The notes under the pieces: model-generated
What the model was told of the DNA's origin: nothing
Database searches by the model: none
Seen by the model: the letters and a program-made list of their open reading frames with translations, nothing else
Made by a program: the position numbers and the translations under genes
From: Colletes latitarsis
Taxonomy: Eukaryota; Arthropoda; Insecta; Hymenoptera; Colletidae
Length of the DNA: 64,000 bases
Direction of reading: 5' to 3'
NCBI RefSeq assembly: GCF_051014445.1
Contig: NC_135136.1
Location: 25,810,001 to 25,874,000 of the forward strand
Part shown: positions 38,540-49,839 of the stretch, one piece after another
Numbering within the stretch: the stretch's first letter is position 1
Layout: every line of letters begins with the position of its first letter

Positions 38540-41145
38540 ATGAGGCAGATGCGGGCATAACCCAGACCTAACCCAGAACTAACCGGTCTTATCCTCTAAA
38601 ATATTGATCGAAACCAAGTTTAATGGACTGTTTCAGTGTGGTACCGTAATTACTACGTGATTCAAACCCGAAAAAACCCAGGATCTGAACAACAAGTATG
38701 CGAAGAAGGCAAAATCATGAGCCAGATGCTGGCATAACCCAGACCTAACCCAGACTTAACCGGTCTTATCCTCTAAAATATTGATGGAAACGAGGTCTAA
38801 TTGTCAGTTTCAGTGTCGCACCACATGACTACGTGATTCAAGCCAGAGAAAAACCAGGGTCTGGCCAACTAGTATGCGAGGAAGGCAAAATCATGAGCCA
38901 GATGCGGGCATAACCCAGACCTAACCCAGACCTAACCGGTGTTATCCCCTAAAATGTGGATCGAAACCAGGTTTAATTGACAGATTCAGTGTGGTACCAC
39001 ATTAGTACGTGATTCAAACCCGAAAAAACCCAGGATCTGGCTAACAAGGATGCGAAGAAGGCAAAATCATGAGCCAGATGCGGGCATAACCCAGACCTAA
39101 CCCAGACCTAACCGGTGTTATCCTCTAAAATATTGATCGAAACCAGGTTTAATTGTCTGTTTCATTGTGGTACCACATTGCTACGTGATTGATACCAGAG
39201 AAAACCAAGGATCTGTCCAACAAGAATGCGGAAAAGGCAAAATCATGAGCCAGATGCGGGCATAACCCAAACCTAACCCAGACCTAAACAGTGTTATCTT
39301 CTAAAATATCGATCAGAACCACGTTTAATTGTCTGTTTCAGTGAGGTGTCACATTACTACATGATTCAAACCAGAGAAAACCAAGGATCTGGCCAACAAG
39401 AATGCGGAAAAGGCAAAATCATGAGCCAGATGCGGGCATAACCCAAACCTAACCCAGACCTAACCGGTGTTATCTTCTAAAATATTGATCAGAACCACGT
39501 TTAATTGTCTGTTTCAGTGAGGTGTCACATTACTGCGTGATTCAAACCCGAAAAAACCCAGGATCTGTCCAACAAGAATGCGGAAAAGGCAAAATCATGA
39601 GCCAGATGGGGGCATAACCCAGACCAAACCCAGACCTAACCGGTGTTATACTCTAAAATATTGATCGAATCCAAGTTTAACGGACTGTTTCTGTGTGGTA
39701 CCACATTACTGCGTGATTCAAACCCGAAAAAACCCAGGATCTGGCCAACAAGAATGCGGAAAAGGCAAAATCATGAGCCAGATGCGGGCATAACCCAAAC
39801 CTAACCCAGACCTAACCGGTGTTATCTTCTAAAATATTGATCAGAACCACGTTTAATTGTCTGTTTCAGTGAGGTGTCACATTACTACATGATTCAAACC
39901 AGAGAAAACCAAGGATCTGGCCAACAAGAATGCGGAAAAGGCAAAATCATGAGCCAGATGGGGGCATAACCCAGACCTAACCCAGACCTAACCGGTTTTA
40001 TCCTCTAAAATATTGATCGAAACCAAGTTTAATGGACTGTTTCAGTGTGGTGTCACATTACTACATGATTCAAACCAGAGAAAACCAAGGATCCGGCCAA
40101 CAAGAATTAGGAAAAGTCAAAATCATGAGCCAGATGCGGGCATAACCCAAACCTTACCCAGACCTAACCGGTGTTATCCTCTAAAATACTGATCGAAACC
40201 AGGTTTAATTGACTGTTTCAACGTGGTACCACATTACTACGTGATTCAAACCCTAAAAAACTCAGGATTTGGCCAACGAGTATGCGAAGAAGGCACAATC
40301 ATGAGCACGATGCGGGCATAACCCAGACCTAACCCAGACCTAACCGGTCTTATCCTCTAAAATATTGATCGAAACCAGGTTTAATTGTCAGTTTCGGTGT
40401 CGTACCACATTACTACGTGATACAAGCCAGAGAAAAACCAGGATCTGGCCAACAAGAATTCGGAAAAGGCAAAATCATGAGCCAGATGGGGGCATAACCC
40501 AGACCTAACCCAGACCTAACCGGTGTTATCCTCTTAAATATTGATCGAAACCAGGTTTAATGGACTGTTTCAGTGTGGTACCATAATTACTACGTGATTC
40601 AAACCCGAAAAAACCCAGGATCTGAACAACAAGTATGCGAAGAAGGCAAAATCATGAGCCAGATGCTGGCATAACCCAGACCTAACCCAGACCTAACCGG
40701 CCTTATCCTCTAAAATATTGATGGAAACGAGGTCTAATTGTCAGTTTCAGTGTCGCACCACATGACTACGTGATTCAAGCCAGAGAAAAACCAGGGTCTG
40801 GCCAACTAGTATGCGAGGAAGGCAAAATCATGAGCCAGATGCGGGCATAACCCAGACCTAACCCAGACCTAACCGGTGTTATCCCCTAAAATGTGGATCG
40901 AAACCAGGTTTAATTGACAGATTCAGTGTGGTACCACATTAGTACGTGATTCAAACCCGAAAAAACCCAGGATCTGGCCAACAAGGATGCGAAGAAGGCA
41001 AAATCATGAGCCAGATGCGGGCATAACCCAGACCTAACCCAGACCTAACCGGTGTTATCCTCTAAAATATTGATCGAAACCAGGTTTAATTGTCTGTTTC
41101 ATTGTGGTACCACATTGCTACGTGATTGATACCAGAGAAAACCAA

Positions 41146-42285
41146 GGATCCGGCCAACTAAAATGCGGAAAATGCATAATCATGAGTCACATGCGGGCAT
41201 AACCCAGACCTAACCCAGACCTAACCGGTGTTCCCGACTAAAAAACTGACCGAATCCAGGTTTAGTTGACTGTTACTGTGTGGTACCACATTACTACGTG
41301 ATTCAAACCCGAAAAAACCATGGATCTGGCCAACAAGTATGCGAAGAAGGCAAAATCATGAGCCAGATGCGGGCATAACCCAGACCTAACCCAGACCTAA
41401 CCGGTCTGCTCCTCTAAAATATTGATGGAAACCAGGTCTAATTGTCAGTTTCAGTGTGGTACCACATTACTCCGTGATTCAAGCCAGAGGAGAACCAGGA
41501 TCTGGCCAACAAGAATGCGGAAAGGCAAAATCATGAGCTAGATGCGGGCATAACCCAGACCTAACCCAGACCTAACCGGTGTTATACTCTAAAATATTGA
41601 TCGAATCCAAGTTTAACGGACTGTTTCTGTGTGGTACCACATTACTGCGTGATTCAAACCCGAAAAAACGCAGGATCTGTCCAACAAGAATGCGGAAAAG
41701 GCAAAATCATGAGCCAGATGCGGTCAAAACCCAGAACTAACCCAGACCTAACCGGTGTTACCAACTAAAATATTGGTCGGAACCAGGTTTAATTGTCTGT
41801 TTCAGTGAGGTGTCACATTACTACGTGTTTCAAACCAGAGAAAACCAAGGATCTGGCCAACATGAATGCGGAAAAGGCACAATAATGAGCCAGATGCGGA
41901 CATAACCCAGACCTAACCCAGACCTAACCGGTGTTCCCGACTAAAATACTGACCGAATCCAGGTTTAATGGACTGTTTCAGTGTGGTACCATAATTACTA
42001 CGTGATTCATACCCGAAAAAACCCAGGATCTGACCAACAAGTATGCGAAGAAGTCAAAATCATGAGCCAGATGCGGGCATCACCCAGACCTCACCCAGAC
42101 CTAATCGGTTTCATCCTCTAAAATATTGATCGAAACCAGGTTTAATTGTCTGTTTCAGTGAGGTACCACATTACTACGTGATTGAAACCAGAGAAAACCA
42201 AGGATCTGTCCAACAAGAATGCGGAAAAGGCAAAATCATGAGCCAGATGGGGGCATAACCCAGACCTAACCCAGACCTAACCGGT
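41146..42285 (+). repeat. G-B-E-F cassette followed by H units
   Basis: Subtype G (GGCCAACTAAAATGCGG, here with GAAAATGCATAATC), B (GACTAAAAAACTG near 41235), E (CTGCTCC near 41407) and F (TTATACTC, GTTTAACGG near 41584) follow in the same order as at about 18050-18600, 26980-27540 and 29800-30360. A GTCAAAACCCAGAAC unit, an ACATGAATGCGG unit and an H unit (GCATCACCCAGACCTC near 42075) come next. This matches the tail of the 9-kb HOR and shows that the cassette travels as a block. Confidence 0.86.
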
Positions 42286-44398
42286 GTTGTCCTCTAAAAT
42301 ATTGATCAGAACCACGTTTAATTGTCTGTTTCAGTGAGGTGTCACATTACTACATGATTCAAACCAGAGAAAACCAAGGATCTGCCCAACAAGAATGCGG
42401 AAAAGGCAAAATCATGAGCCAGATGGGGGCATAACCCAGACCAAACCCAGACGTAACCGGTGTTATCCTCTAAAATATTGATCGGAACCACGTTTAATTG
42501 TCTGTTTCAGTGAGGTGTCACATTACTACATGATTCAAACCAGAGAAAACCAAGGACCTGGCCAACATGAATGCGGAAAAGGCAAAATCATGAGCCAGAT
42601 GGGGGCATAACCCAGACCTAACCCAGACCTAACCGGTCTTATCCTCTAAAATATTGATCGAAACCAGGTTTAATTGTCAGTTTCAGTGTCGTACCACATT
42701 ACTACGTGATTCAAGCCAGAGAAAATCCAGGACCTGGCCACCAAGAATTCGGAAAAGGCAAAATCATGAGCCAGATGGGGGCATAACCCAGACCTAACCC
42801 AGACCTAACCGGTGTTATCCTCTTAAATATTGATCGAAACCAGGTTTAATTGTCTGTTTCATTATGGTACCACATTACTATGTGATTGAAACCAGAGAAA
42901 ACCAAGGACCTGGCCAACAAGAATGCGAAGAAGGCAAAATCATGAGCCAGATGGGGGCATAACCCAGACCTAACGCAGACCTAACCGGTGTTATCCCCTA
43001 AAATGTGGGTCGAAACCAGATTTATTTGACTGTTTCAGTGTGGTACCACATTAGTACGTGATTCAAACCCGAAAAAACTCAGGATCTGGCCAACAAGGAT
43101 GCGAAGAAGGCAAAATCATGAGCCAGATGCGGGCATAACCCAGACCTAACCCAGACCTAACCGGTGTCATCCTCTAAAATATTGATCGAAACCAAGTTTA
43201 ATGGTCTGTTTCATTGTGGTACCAAATTACTACGTGATTGATACCAGAGAAAACCAAGGATCCGGCCATCAAGAATGCGGAAAAGGCAAAATCATGAGTC
43301 ACATGCGGGCATAACCCAGACCTAACCCAGACCTAACCGGCGTTCCCGACTAAAAAACTGACCGAATCCAGGTTTAAATGACTGTTACTGTGTGGTACCA
43401 CATTACTACGTGATTCAAACCCGAAAAAACCATGGATCTGGCCAACAAGTATGCGAAGAAGGCAAAATCATGAGTCACATGCGGTCATAACCCAGACCTA
43501 ACACAGACCTAACCGGTGTTACCGACTAAAATATTGGTCGGAACCAGGTTTAATTGTCTGTTTCAGTAAGGTGTCACATTGCTACGTGTTTCAAACCAGA
43601 GAAAACCCAGGATCTGGCCAACAAGTATGCGAAGAACGCAAAATCATGAGCCAGATGCGGGCTTAACCCAGACCTAACCCAGACCTAACCGGTGTTACCG
43701 ACTAAAATACTGACCGAATCCAGGTTTAATTGACTGTTACTGTGTGGTATCTCATTACTACGTGATACAAACCCGAAAAAACCAAGGATCTGGCCAACAA
43801 GTATGCGAAGAAGGCAAAATCATGAGCCAGATGCGGGCATAACCCAGACCTGACTCAGACCTAACCGGTTTTATCCTCTAATATGTGGATCGAAACCAGG
43901 TTTAATTGACTGTTTCAGTGTGGTACCACATTACTACGTGATTCAAACCCTAAAAAACCCAGGATCTGGCCAACAAGTATGCGAAGAAGGCAAAATCACG
44001 AGCCAGATGCGGGCATAACCCAGACCTAACCCAGACCTAACCGGTGTTATCCTCTAAAATATTGATCGAAACCAGGTTTAATTGCCTGTTTCATTGTGGA
44101 ACCACATTACTTACGTGATTGAATCCAGAGAAAACCAAGGATCTGTCCAACAAGAATGCGGAAAAGGCAAAATCATGAGCCAGATGCGGGCATAACCCAA
44201 ACCTAACCCAGACCTAACCGGTGTTATCTTCTAAAATATTGATCGAAACCAGGTTTAATTGTCTGCTTCAGTGTGGTACCACATTACTACGTGATTGAAA
44301 CCAGAGAAAACCAAGGACCTGGCCAACATGAATGCGGAAAAGGCAAAATCATGAGCCAGATGGGGGCATAACCCAGACCTAACCCAGACCTAACCGGT
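42286..44398 (+). repeat. 13/12-monomer HOR block R, copy 1
   Basis: GTTGTCC at 42286 recurs at 44399 (2113 bp, 12 monomers plus 1). AAATGTGGGTCGAAACC at 43001 recurs at 45290 (2289 bp, 13 monomers plus 1). GCTACGTGTTTC at 43581 recurs at 45694 (2113 bp). The offset rises by one monomer because copy 2 gained a CAAGAATTAGG unit near 44680, and falls again because it lost the GGCGTTCCCGAC unit seen here near 43340. The other distinctive monomers are GAATTCGG, ATTATGGTACC with ACTATGTG, CAGATTTATTTGACTG and AGTAAGGTGTCAC. Confidence 0.87.
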
Positions 44399-46140
44399 GT
44401 TGTCCTCTAAAATATTGATCAGAACCACGTTTAATTGTCTGTTTCAGTGAGGTGTCACATTACTACATGATTCAAACCAGAGAAAACCAAGGATCTGGCC
44501 AACAAGAATGCGGAAAAGGCAAAATCATGAGCAAGATGGGAGCATAACCCAGACCAAACCCAGACGTAACCGGTGTTATCCTCTAAAATATTGATCGGAA
44601 CCACGTTTAATTGTCTGTTTCAGTGAGGTGTCACATTACTACATGATTCAAACCAGAGAAAACCAAGGATCCGGCCAACAAGAATTAGGAAAAGGCAAAA
44701 TCATGAGCCAGATGCGGGCATAACCCAAACCTTACACAGACCTAACCGGTGTTATCCTCTAAAATACTGATCGAAACCAGGTTTAATTGACTGTTTCAAC
44801 GTGGTACCACATTACTAGGTGATTCAAACCCTAAAAAACTCAGGATTTGGCCAACGAGTATGCGAAGAAGGCGCAATCATGAGCCCGATGCGGGCATAAC
44901 CCAGACCTAACCCAGACCTAACCGGTCTTATCCTCTAAAATATTGATCGAAACCAGGTTTAATTGTCAGTTTCAGTGTCGTACCACATTACTACGTGATT
45001 CAAGCCAGAGAAAATCCAGGATCTGGCCACCAAGAATTCGGAAAAGGCAAAATCATGAGCCAGATGGGGGCATAACCCAGACCTAACCCAGACCTAACCG
45101 GTGTTATCCTCTTAAATATTGATCGAAACCAGGTTTAATTGTCTGTTTCATTATGGTACCACATTACTATGTGATTGAAACCAGAGAAAACCAAGGACCT
45201 GGCCAACAAGAATGCGAAGAAGGCAAAATCATGAGCCAGATGGGGGCATAACCCAGACCTAACGCAGACCTAACCGGTGTTATCCCCTAAAATGTGGGTC
45301 GAAACCAGATTTATTTGACTGTTTCAGTGTGGTACCACATTAGTACGTGATTCAAACCCGAAAAAACTCAGGATCTGGCCAACAAGGATGCGAAGAAGGC
45401 AAAATCATGAGCCAGATGCGGGCATAACCCAGACCTAACCCAGACCTAACCGGTGTCATCCTCTAAAATATTGATCGAAACCAAGTTTAATTGTCTGTTT
45501 CATTGTGGTACCAAATTACTACGTGATTGATACCAGAGAAAACCAAGGATCCGGCCATCAAGAATGCGGAAAAGGCAAAATCATGAGTCACATGCGGTCA
45601 TAACCCAGACCTAACACAGACCTAACCTGTGTTACCGACTAAAATATTGGTCGGAACCAGGTTTAATTGTCTGTTTCAGTAAGGTGTCACATTGCTACGT
45701 GTTTCAAACCAGAGAAAACCCAGGATCTGGCCAACAAGTATGCGAAGAACGCAAAATCATGAGCCAGATGCGGGCTTAACCCAGACCTAACCCAGACCTA
45801 ACCGGTGTTACCGACTAAAATACTGACCGAATCCAGGTTTAATTGACTGTTACTGTGTGGTATCACATTACTACGTGATACAAACCCGAAAAAACCAAGA
45901 ATCTGGCCAACAAGTATGCGAAGAAGGCAAAATCATGAGCCAGATGCGGGCATAACCCAGACCTGACTCAGACCTAACCGGTTTTATCCTCTAAAATGTG
46001 GATCGAAACCAGGTTTAATTGTCTGTTTCATTGTGGTACCAAATTACTACGTGATTGAAACCAGAGAAAACCAAGGACCTGGCCAACAAGAATGCGGAAA
46101 AGGCAAAATCATGAGTCACATGCGGGCATAACCCAGACCT
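44399..46140 (+). repeat. HOR block R, copy 2
   Basis: This is collinear with 42286-44398 apart from one monomer gained and one lost. It includes a monomer pair (CCGGCCAACAAGAATTAGG, then TTTCAACGTGG with CCCTAAAAAACTC and GATTTGGCC) that also occurs at 13061, 22340, 31269 and 40093. Near 45980 the order departs to a TTTCATTGTGGTACCAAATT unit instead of the CCCTAAAAAACCC unit of copy 1. Confidence 0.86.
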
Positions 46141-47180
46141 GACTCAGACCTAACCGGTTTTATCCTCTAAAATGTGGATCGAAACCAGGTTTAATTGACT
46201 GTTTCAGTGTGGTACCACATTAGTACGTGATTCAAACCCGAAAAAACTCAGGATCTGGCCAACAAGGATGCGAAGAAGGCAAAATCATGAGCCAGATGCG
46301 GGCATAACCCAGACCTAACCCAGACCTAACCGGTGTCATCCTCTAAAATATTGATCGAAACCAAGTTTAATTGTCTGTTTCATTGTGGTACCAAATTACT
46401 ACGTGATTGATACCAGAGAAAACCAAGGATCCGGCCATCAAGAATGCGGAAAAGGCAAAATCATGAGTCACATGCGGGCATAACCCAGACCTAACCCAGA
46501 CCTAACCGGCGTTCCCGACTAAAAAACTGACCGAATCCAGGTTTAAATGACTGTTACTGTGTGGTACCACATTACTACGTGATTCAAACCCGAAAAAACC
46601 ATGGATCTGGCCAACAAGTATGCGAAGAAGGCAAAATCATGAGTCACATGCGGTCATAACCCAGACCTAACACAGACCTAACCGGTGTTGCCGACAAAAA
46701 TATTGGTCGGAACCAGGTTTAATTGTCTGTTTCAGTAAGGTGTCACATTGCTACGTGTTTCAAACCAGAGAAAACCCAGGATCTGGCCAACAAGTATGCG
46801 AAGAACGCAAAATCATGAGCCAGATGCGGGCTTAACCCAGACCTAACCCAGACCTAACCGGTGTTACCGACTAAAATACTGACCGAATCCAGGTTTAATT
46901 GACTGTTACTGTGTGGTATCACATTACTACATGATACAAACCCGAAAAAACCAAGGATCTGGCCAACAAGTATGCGAAGAAGGCAAAATCATGAGCCAGA
47001 TGCGGGCATAACCCAGACCTGACTCAGACCTAACCGGTTTTATCCTCTAAAATGTGGATCGAAACCAGGTTTAATTGACTGTTTCAGTGTGGTACCACAT
47101 TACTACGTGATTCAAACCCTAAAAAACCCAGGATCTGCCCAACAAGTATGCGAAGAAGGCAAAATCACGAGCCAGATGCG
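46141..47180 (+). repeat. HOR block R, short copy 3 (six-monomer step)
   Basis: GCTACGTGTTTC at 46750 lies 1056 bp (exactly six monomers) after 45694. The block repeats CTGACTCAGACC, ATGTGG, CATTAGTACG, GTCATCC, ACCAAATT, GGCGTTCCCGAC, AGTAAGG and TGTGGTATCAC units. It then resumes the CCCTAAAAAACCC order of copy 1 (ATTCAAACCC at 43941 and 47110, offset 3169 bp = 18 monomers plus 1). This is a shorter variant of the same unit. Confidence 0.85.
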
Positions 47181-48240
47181 GGCATAACCCAGACCTAACC
47201 CAGACCTAACCGGTGTTATCCTCTAAAATATTGATCGAAACCAGGTTTAATTGCCTGTTTCATTGTGGAACCACATTACTTACGTGATTGAATCCAGAGA
47301 AAACCAAGGATCCTGCCAACAAGAATGCGGAAAAGGCAAAATCATGAGTCAGATGCGGGCATAACCCAGACCTAACCCAGACCTAACCGGTGTTCCTGAC
47401 TAAAATACTGACCGTATCCAGGTTTAATTGACTGTTACTGTGTGGTACCACATTACTACGTGATTCAAACCCGGAAATTCCCAGGATCTGAGCAACAAGT
47501 ATGCGAAGAAGGCACAATCATGAGCCAGATGCGGGCATAACCCAAACCTAACCCAGACCCAACCGGTGTTATCCTCTAAAATACTGATCGAAACCAGGTT
47601 TAATTGACTGTTTCAACGTGGTACCACATTACTACGTGATTCAAACCTTAAAGAACTCAGGATCTGGCCAACAAGTATGCGAAGAAGGCAAAATCATGAG
47701 CCAGATGCGGGCATAACCCAGACCTAACCCAGACCTAACCGGTGTTATCCTCTAAAATATTGATCGAAACCAGGTTTAATTGCCTGTTTCATTGTGGAAC
47801 CACATTACTTACGTGATTGAATCCAGAGAAAACCAAGGATCCTGCCAACAAGAATGCGGAAAAGGCAAAATCATGAGTCAGATGCGGGCATAACCCAGAC
47901 CTAACCCAGACCTAACCGGTGTTCCTGACTAAAATACTGACCGTATCCAGGTTTAATTGACTGTTACTGTGTGGTACCACATTACTACGTGATTCAAACC
48001 CGGAAATTCCCAGGATCTGAGCAACAAGTATGCGAAGAAGGCACAATCATGAGCCAGATGCGGGCATAACCCAAACCTAACCCAGACCCAACCGGTGTTA
48101 TCCTCTAAAATACTGATCGAAACCAGGTTTAATTGACTGTTTCAACGTGGTACCACATTACTACGTGATTCAAACCTTAAAGAACTCAGGATCTGGCCAA
48201 CAAGTATGCGAAGAAGGCAAAATCATGAGCCAGATGCGGG
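47181..48240 (+). repeat. 529-bp three-monomer tandem duplication
   Basis: GATCCTGCC at 47310 and 47839, and CAAACCTTAAAGAACTC at 47642 and 48171, are each 529 bp apart. The unit is three monomers: TTGCCTGTTTCATTGTGGAACC (with a 1-bp insertion giving ACTTACGTG), GTTCCTGACTAAAATACTG with CGTATCCAGG and CGGAAATTCCC, and CAGACCCAACC with TTTCAACGTGG. The two copies look identical over nearly their whole length, including private variants, so this is one of the youngest events in the window. Confidence 0.92.
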
Positions 48241-49125
48241 CATAACCCATACCTAACCCAGACCTAACCGGTCTTATCCTCTAAAATATTGATGGAAACG
48301 AGGTCTAATTGTCAGTTTCAGTGTCGTACCACATTACTACGTGATTGAAACCAGAGAAAACCAAGGATCTGGCCAACAAGAATGCGGAAAAGGCAAAATC
48401 ATGAGCCAGATGGGGGCATAACCCAGACCAAACCCAGACGTAACCGGTGTTATCCTCTAAAATATTGATCGGAACCACGTTTAATTGTGTGTTTCAGTGA
48501 GGTGTCACATTACTACATGATTCAAACCAGAGAAAACCAAGGATCCGGCCAACAAGAATGCGGAAATGGCAAAATCAGGAGCCAGATGCGGGCATAACCC
48601 AGACCTAACCCAGACCTAACCGGTCTGATCCATTAAAATATTGATGGAAACCAGGTCTAATTGTCAGTTTCAGTGTCGTACCACATTACTACGTGATTCA
48701 AGCTAGAGAAAAACCAGGATCTGGCCAACAAGAATGCGGAAAAGGCAAAATCATGAGTCAGATGCGGGCATAACCCAGACCTAACCCAGACCTAACCGGC
48801 CTTATCCTCTAAAATATTGATCGAAACCAGGTTTAATTGTCAGTTTCAGTGTCGTACCACATTACTACGTGATTCAAGCCAGAGAAAAACCAGGATCTGG
48901 CCAACAAGAATTCGGAAAAGGCAAAATCATGAGCCAGATGGGGGCATAACCCAGACCTAACCCAGACCTAACCGGTGTTATCCTCTTAAATATTGATCGA
49001 AACCAGGTTTAATTGTCTGTTTCATTATGGTACCACATTACTATGTGATTGAAACCAGAGAAAACCAAGGATCTGGCCAACAAGAATGCGAAGAAGGCAA
49101 AATCATGAGTCACATGCGGGCATAA

Positions 49126-49136
49126 CCCAGACCTAA
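49126..49136 (+). repeat. Single-copy 11-bp unit (contraction)
   Basis: One CCCAGACCTAA precedes CCGGTGTTCCCGAC, in a monomer with GAGTCACATGCGGG. Confidence 0.95.
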
Positions 49137-49642
49137 CCGGTGTTCCCGACTAAAAAACTGACCGAATCCAGGTTTAATTGACTGTTACTGTGTGGTACCA
49201 CATTACTACGTGATTCAAACCCGAAAAAACCATGGATCTGGCCAACAAGTATGGGAAGAAGGCGAAATCATGAGCCAGATGCGGGCTTAACCCAGACCTG
49301 ACACAGACCTAACCTGTTTTATCCTCCAAAATGTGGATCGAAACCAGGTTTAATTGACTGTTTCAGTGTGGTACCACATTACTACGTGATTCAAACCCTA
49401 AAAAACCCAGGATCTGGCCAACAAGTATGCGAAGAAGGCAAAATCACGAGCCAGATGCGGGCATAACCCAGACCTAACCCAGACGTAACCGGTGTTATCC
49501 TCTAAAATATTGATCGGAACCACGTTTAATTGTCTGTTTCAGTGAGGTGTCACATTACTACATGTTTCAAACCAGAGAGAACCAAGGATCTGGCCAACAA
49601 GAATGCGGAAATGGCAAAATCAGGAGCCAGATGCGGGCATAA

Positions 49643-49653
49643 CCCAGACCTAA
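49643..49653 (+). repeat. Single-copy 11-bp unit (contraction)
   Basis: One CCCAGACCTAA precedes CCGGTCTGATCC. The related monomer near 48600 has two units, so the loss is specific to this copy. Confidence 0.95.
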
Positions 49654-49839
49654 CCGGTCTGATCCATTAAAATATTGATGGAAACCAGGTCTAATTGTCA
49701 GTTTCAGTGTCGTACCACATTACTACGTGATTCAAGCTAGAGAAAAACCAGGATCTGGCCAACAAGAATGCGGAAAAGGCAAAATCATGAGTCAGATGCG
49801 GGCATAACCCAGCCCTAACCCAGACCTAACCGGTGTTCC

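Larger units (their letters stand above)
33350..41145 (+). repeat. 2.02-kb HOR array with one- and two-monomer size variants
   Basis: A multi-monomer unit recurs with landmark AGTTTCGG at 33791, 35815, 38015 and 40390 (steps 2024, 2200 and 2375 bp), so successive units grow by one monomer each. The fused-monomer landmark is at 34391, 36415 and 38438 (steps 2024 and 2023). The base unit is 12 monomers minus 91 bp. Unit order includes GTGATACAAGCC, CCTCTTAAATATTG, AGGCAAAAGCATGAGCC, the fused monomer, CGGAAATTCCC, TACCGTAATT, GATGCTGGC, the GAGGTCTAATTG pair, ATGTGG, and two or three A units. Units 1 and 2 are nearly identical. The fourth unit is incomplete, joining from about 40620 to a later part of the unit and ending near 41145. 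Confidence 0.9.
48241..49839 (+). repeat. Mixed monomers with two 11-bp contractions
   Basis: Units here include GAGGTCTAATTG, AGATGGGGGC with CCCAGACCAAACC, a GATCCATTAAAATATTG unit with CAAGCTAGAG (near 48630 and again near 49665), GAATTCGG and CTCTTAAATATTG. Two monomers carry a single 11-bp unit (49126 and 49643). ATGGGAAGAAGG near 49252 and CCTCCAAAATG near 49324 are private changes. Confidence 0.83.
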
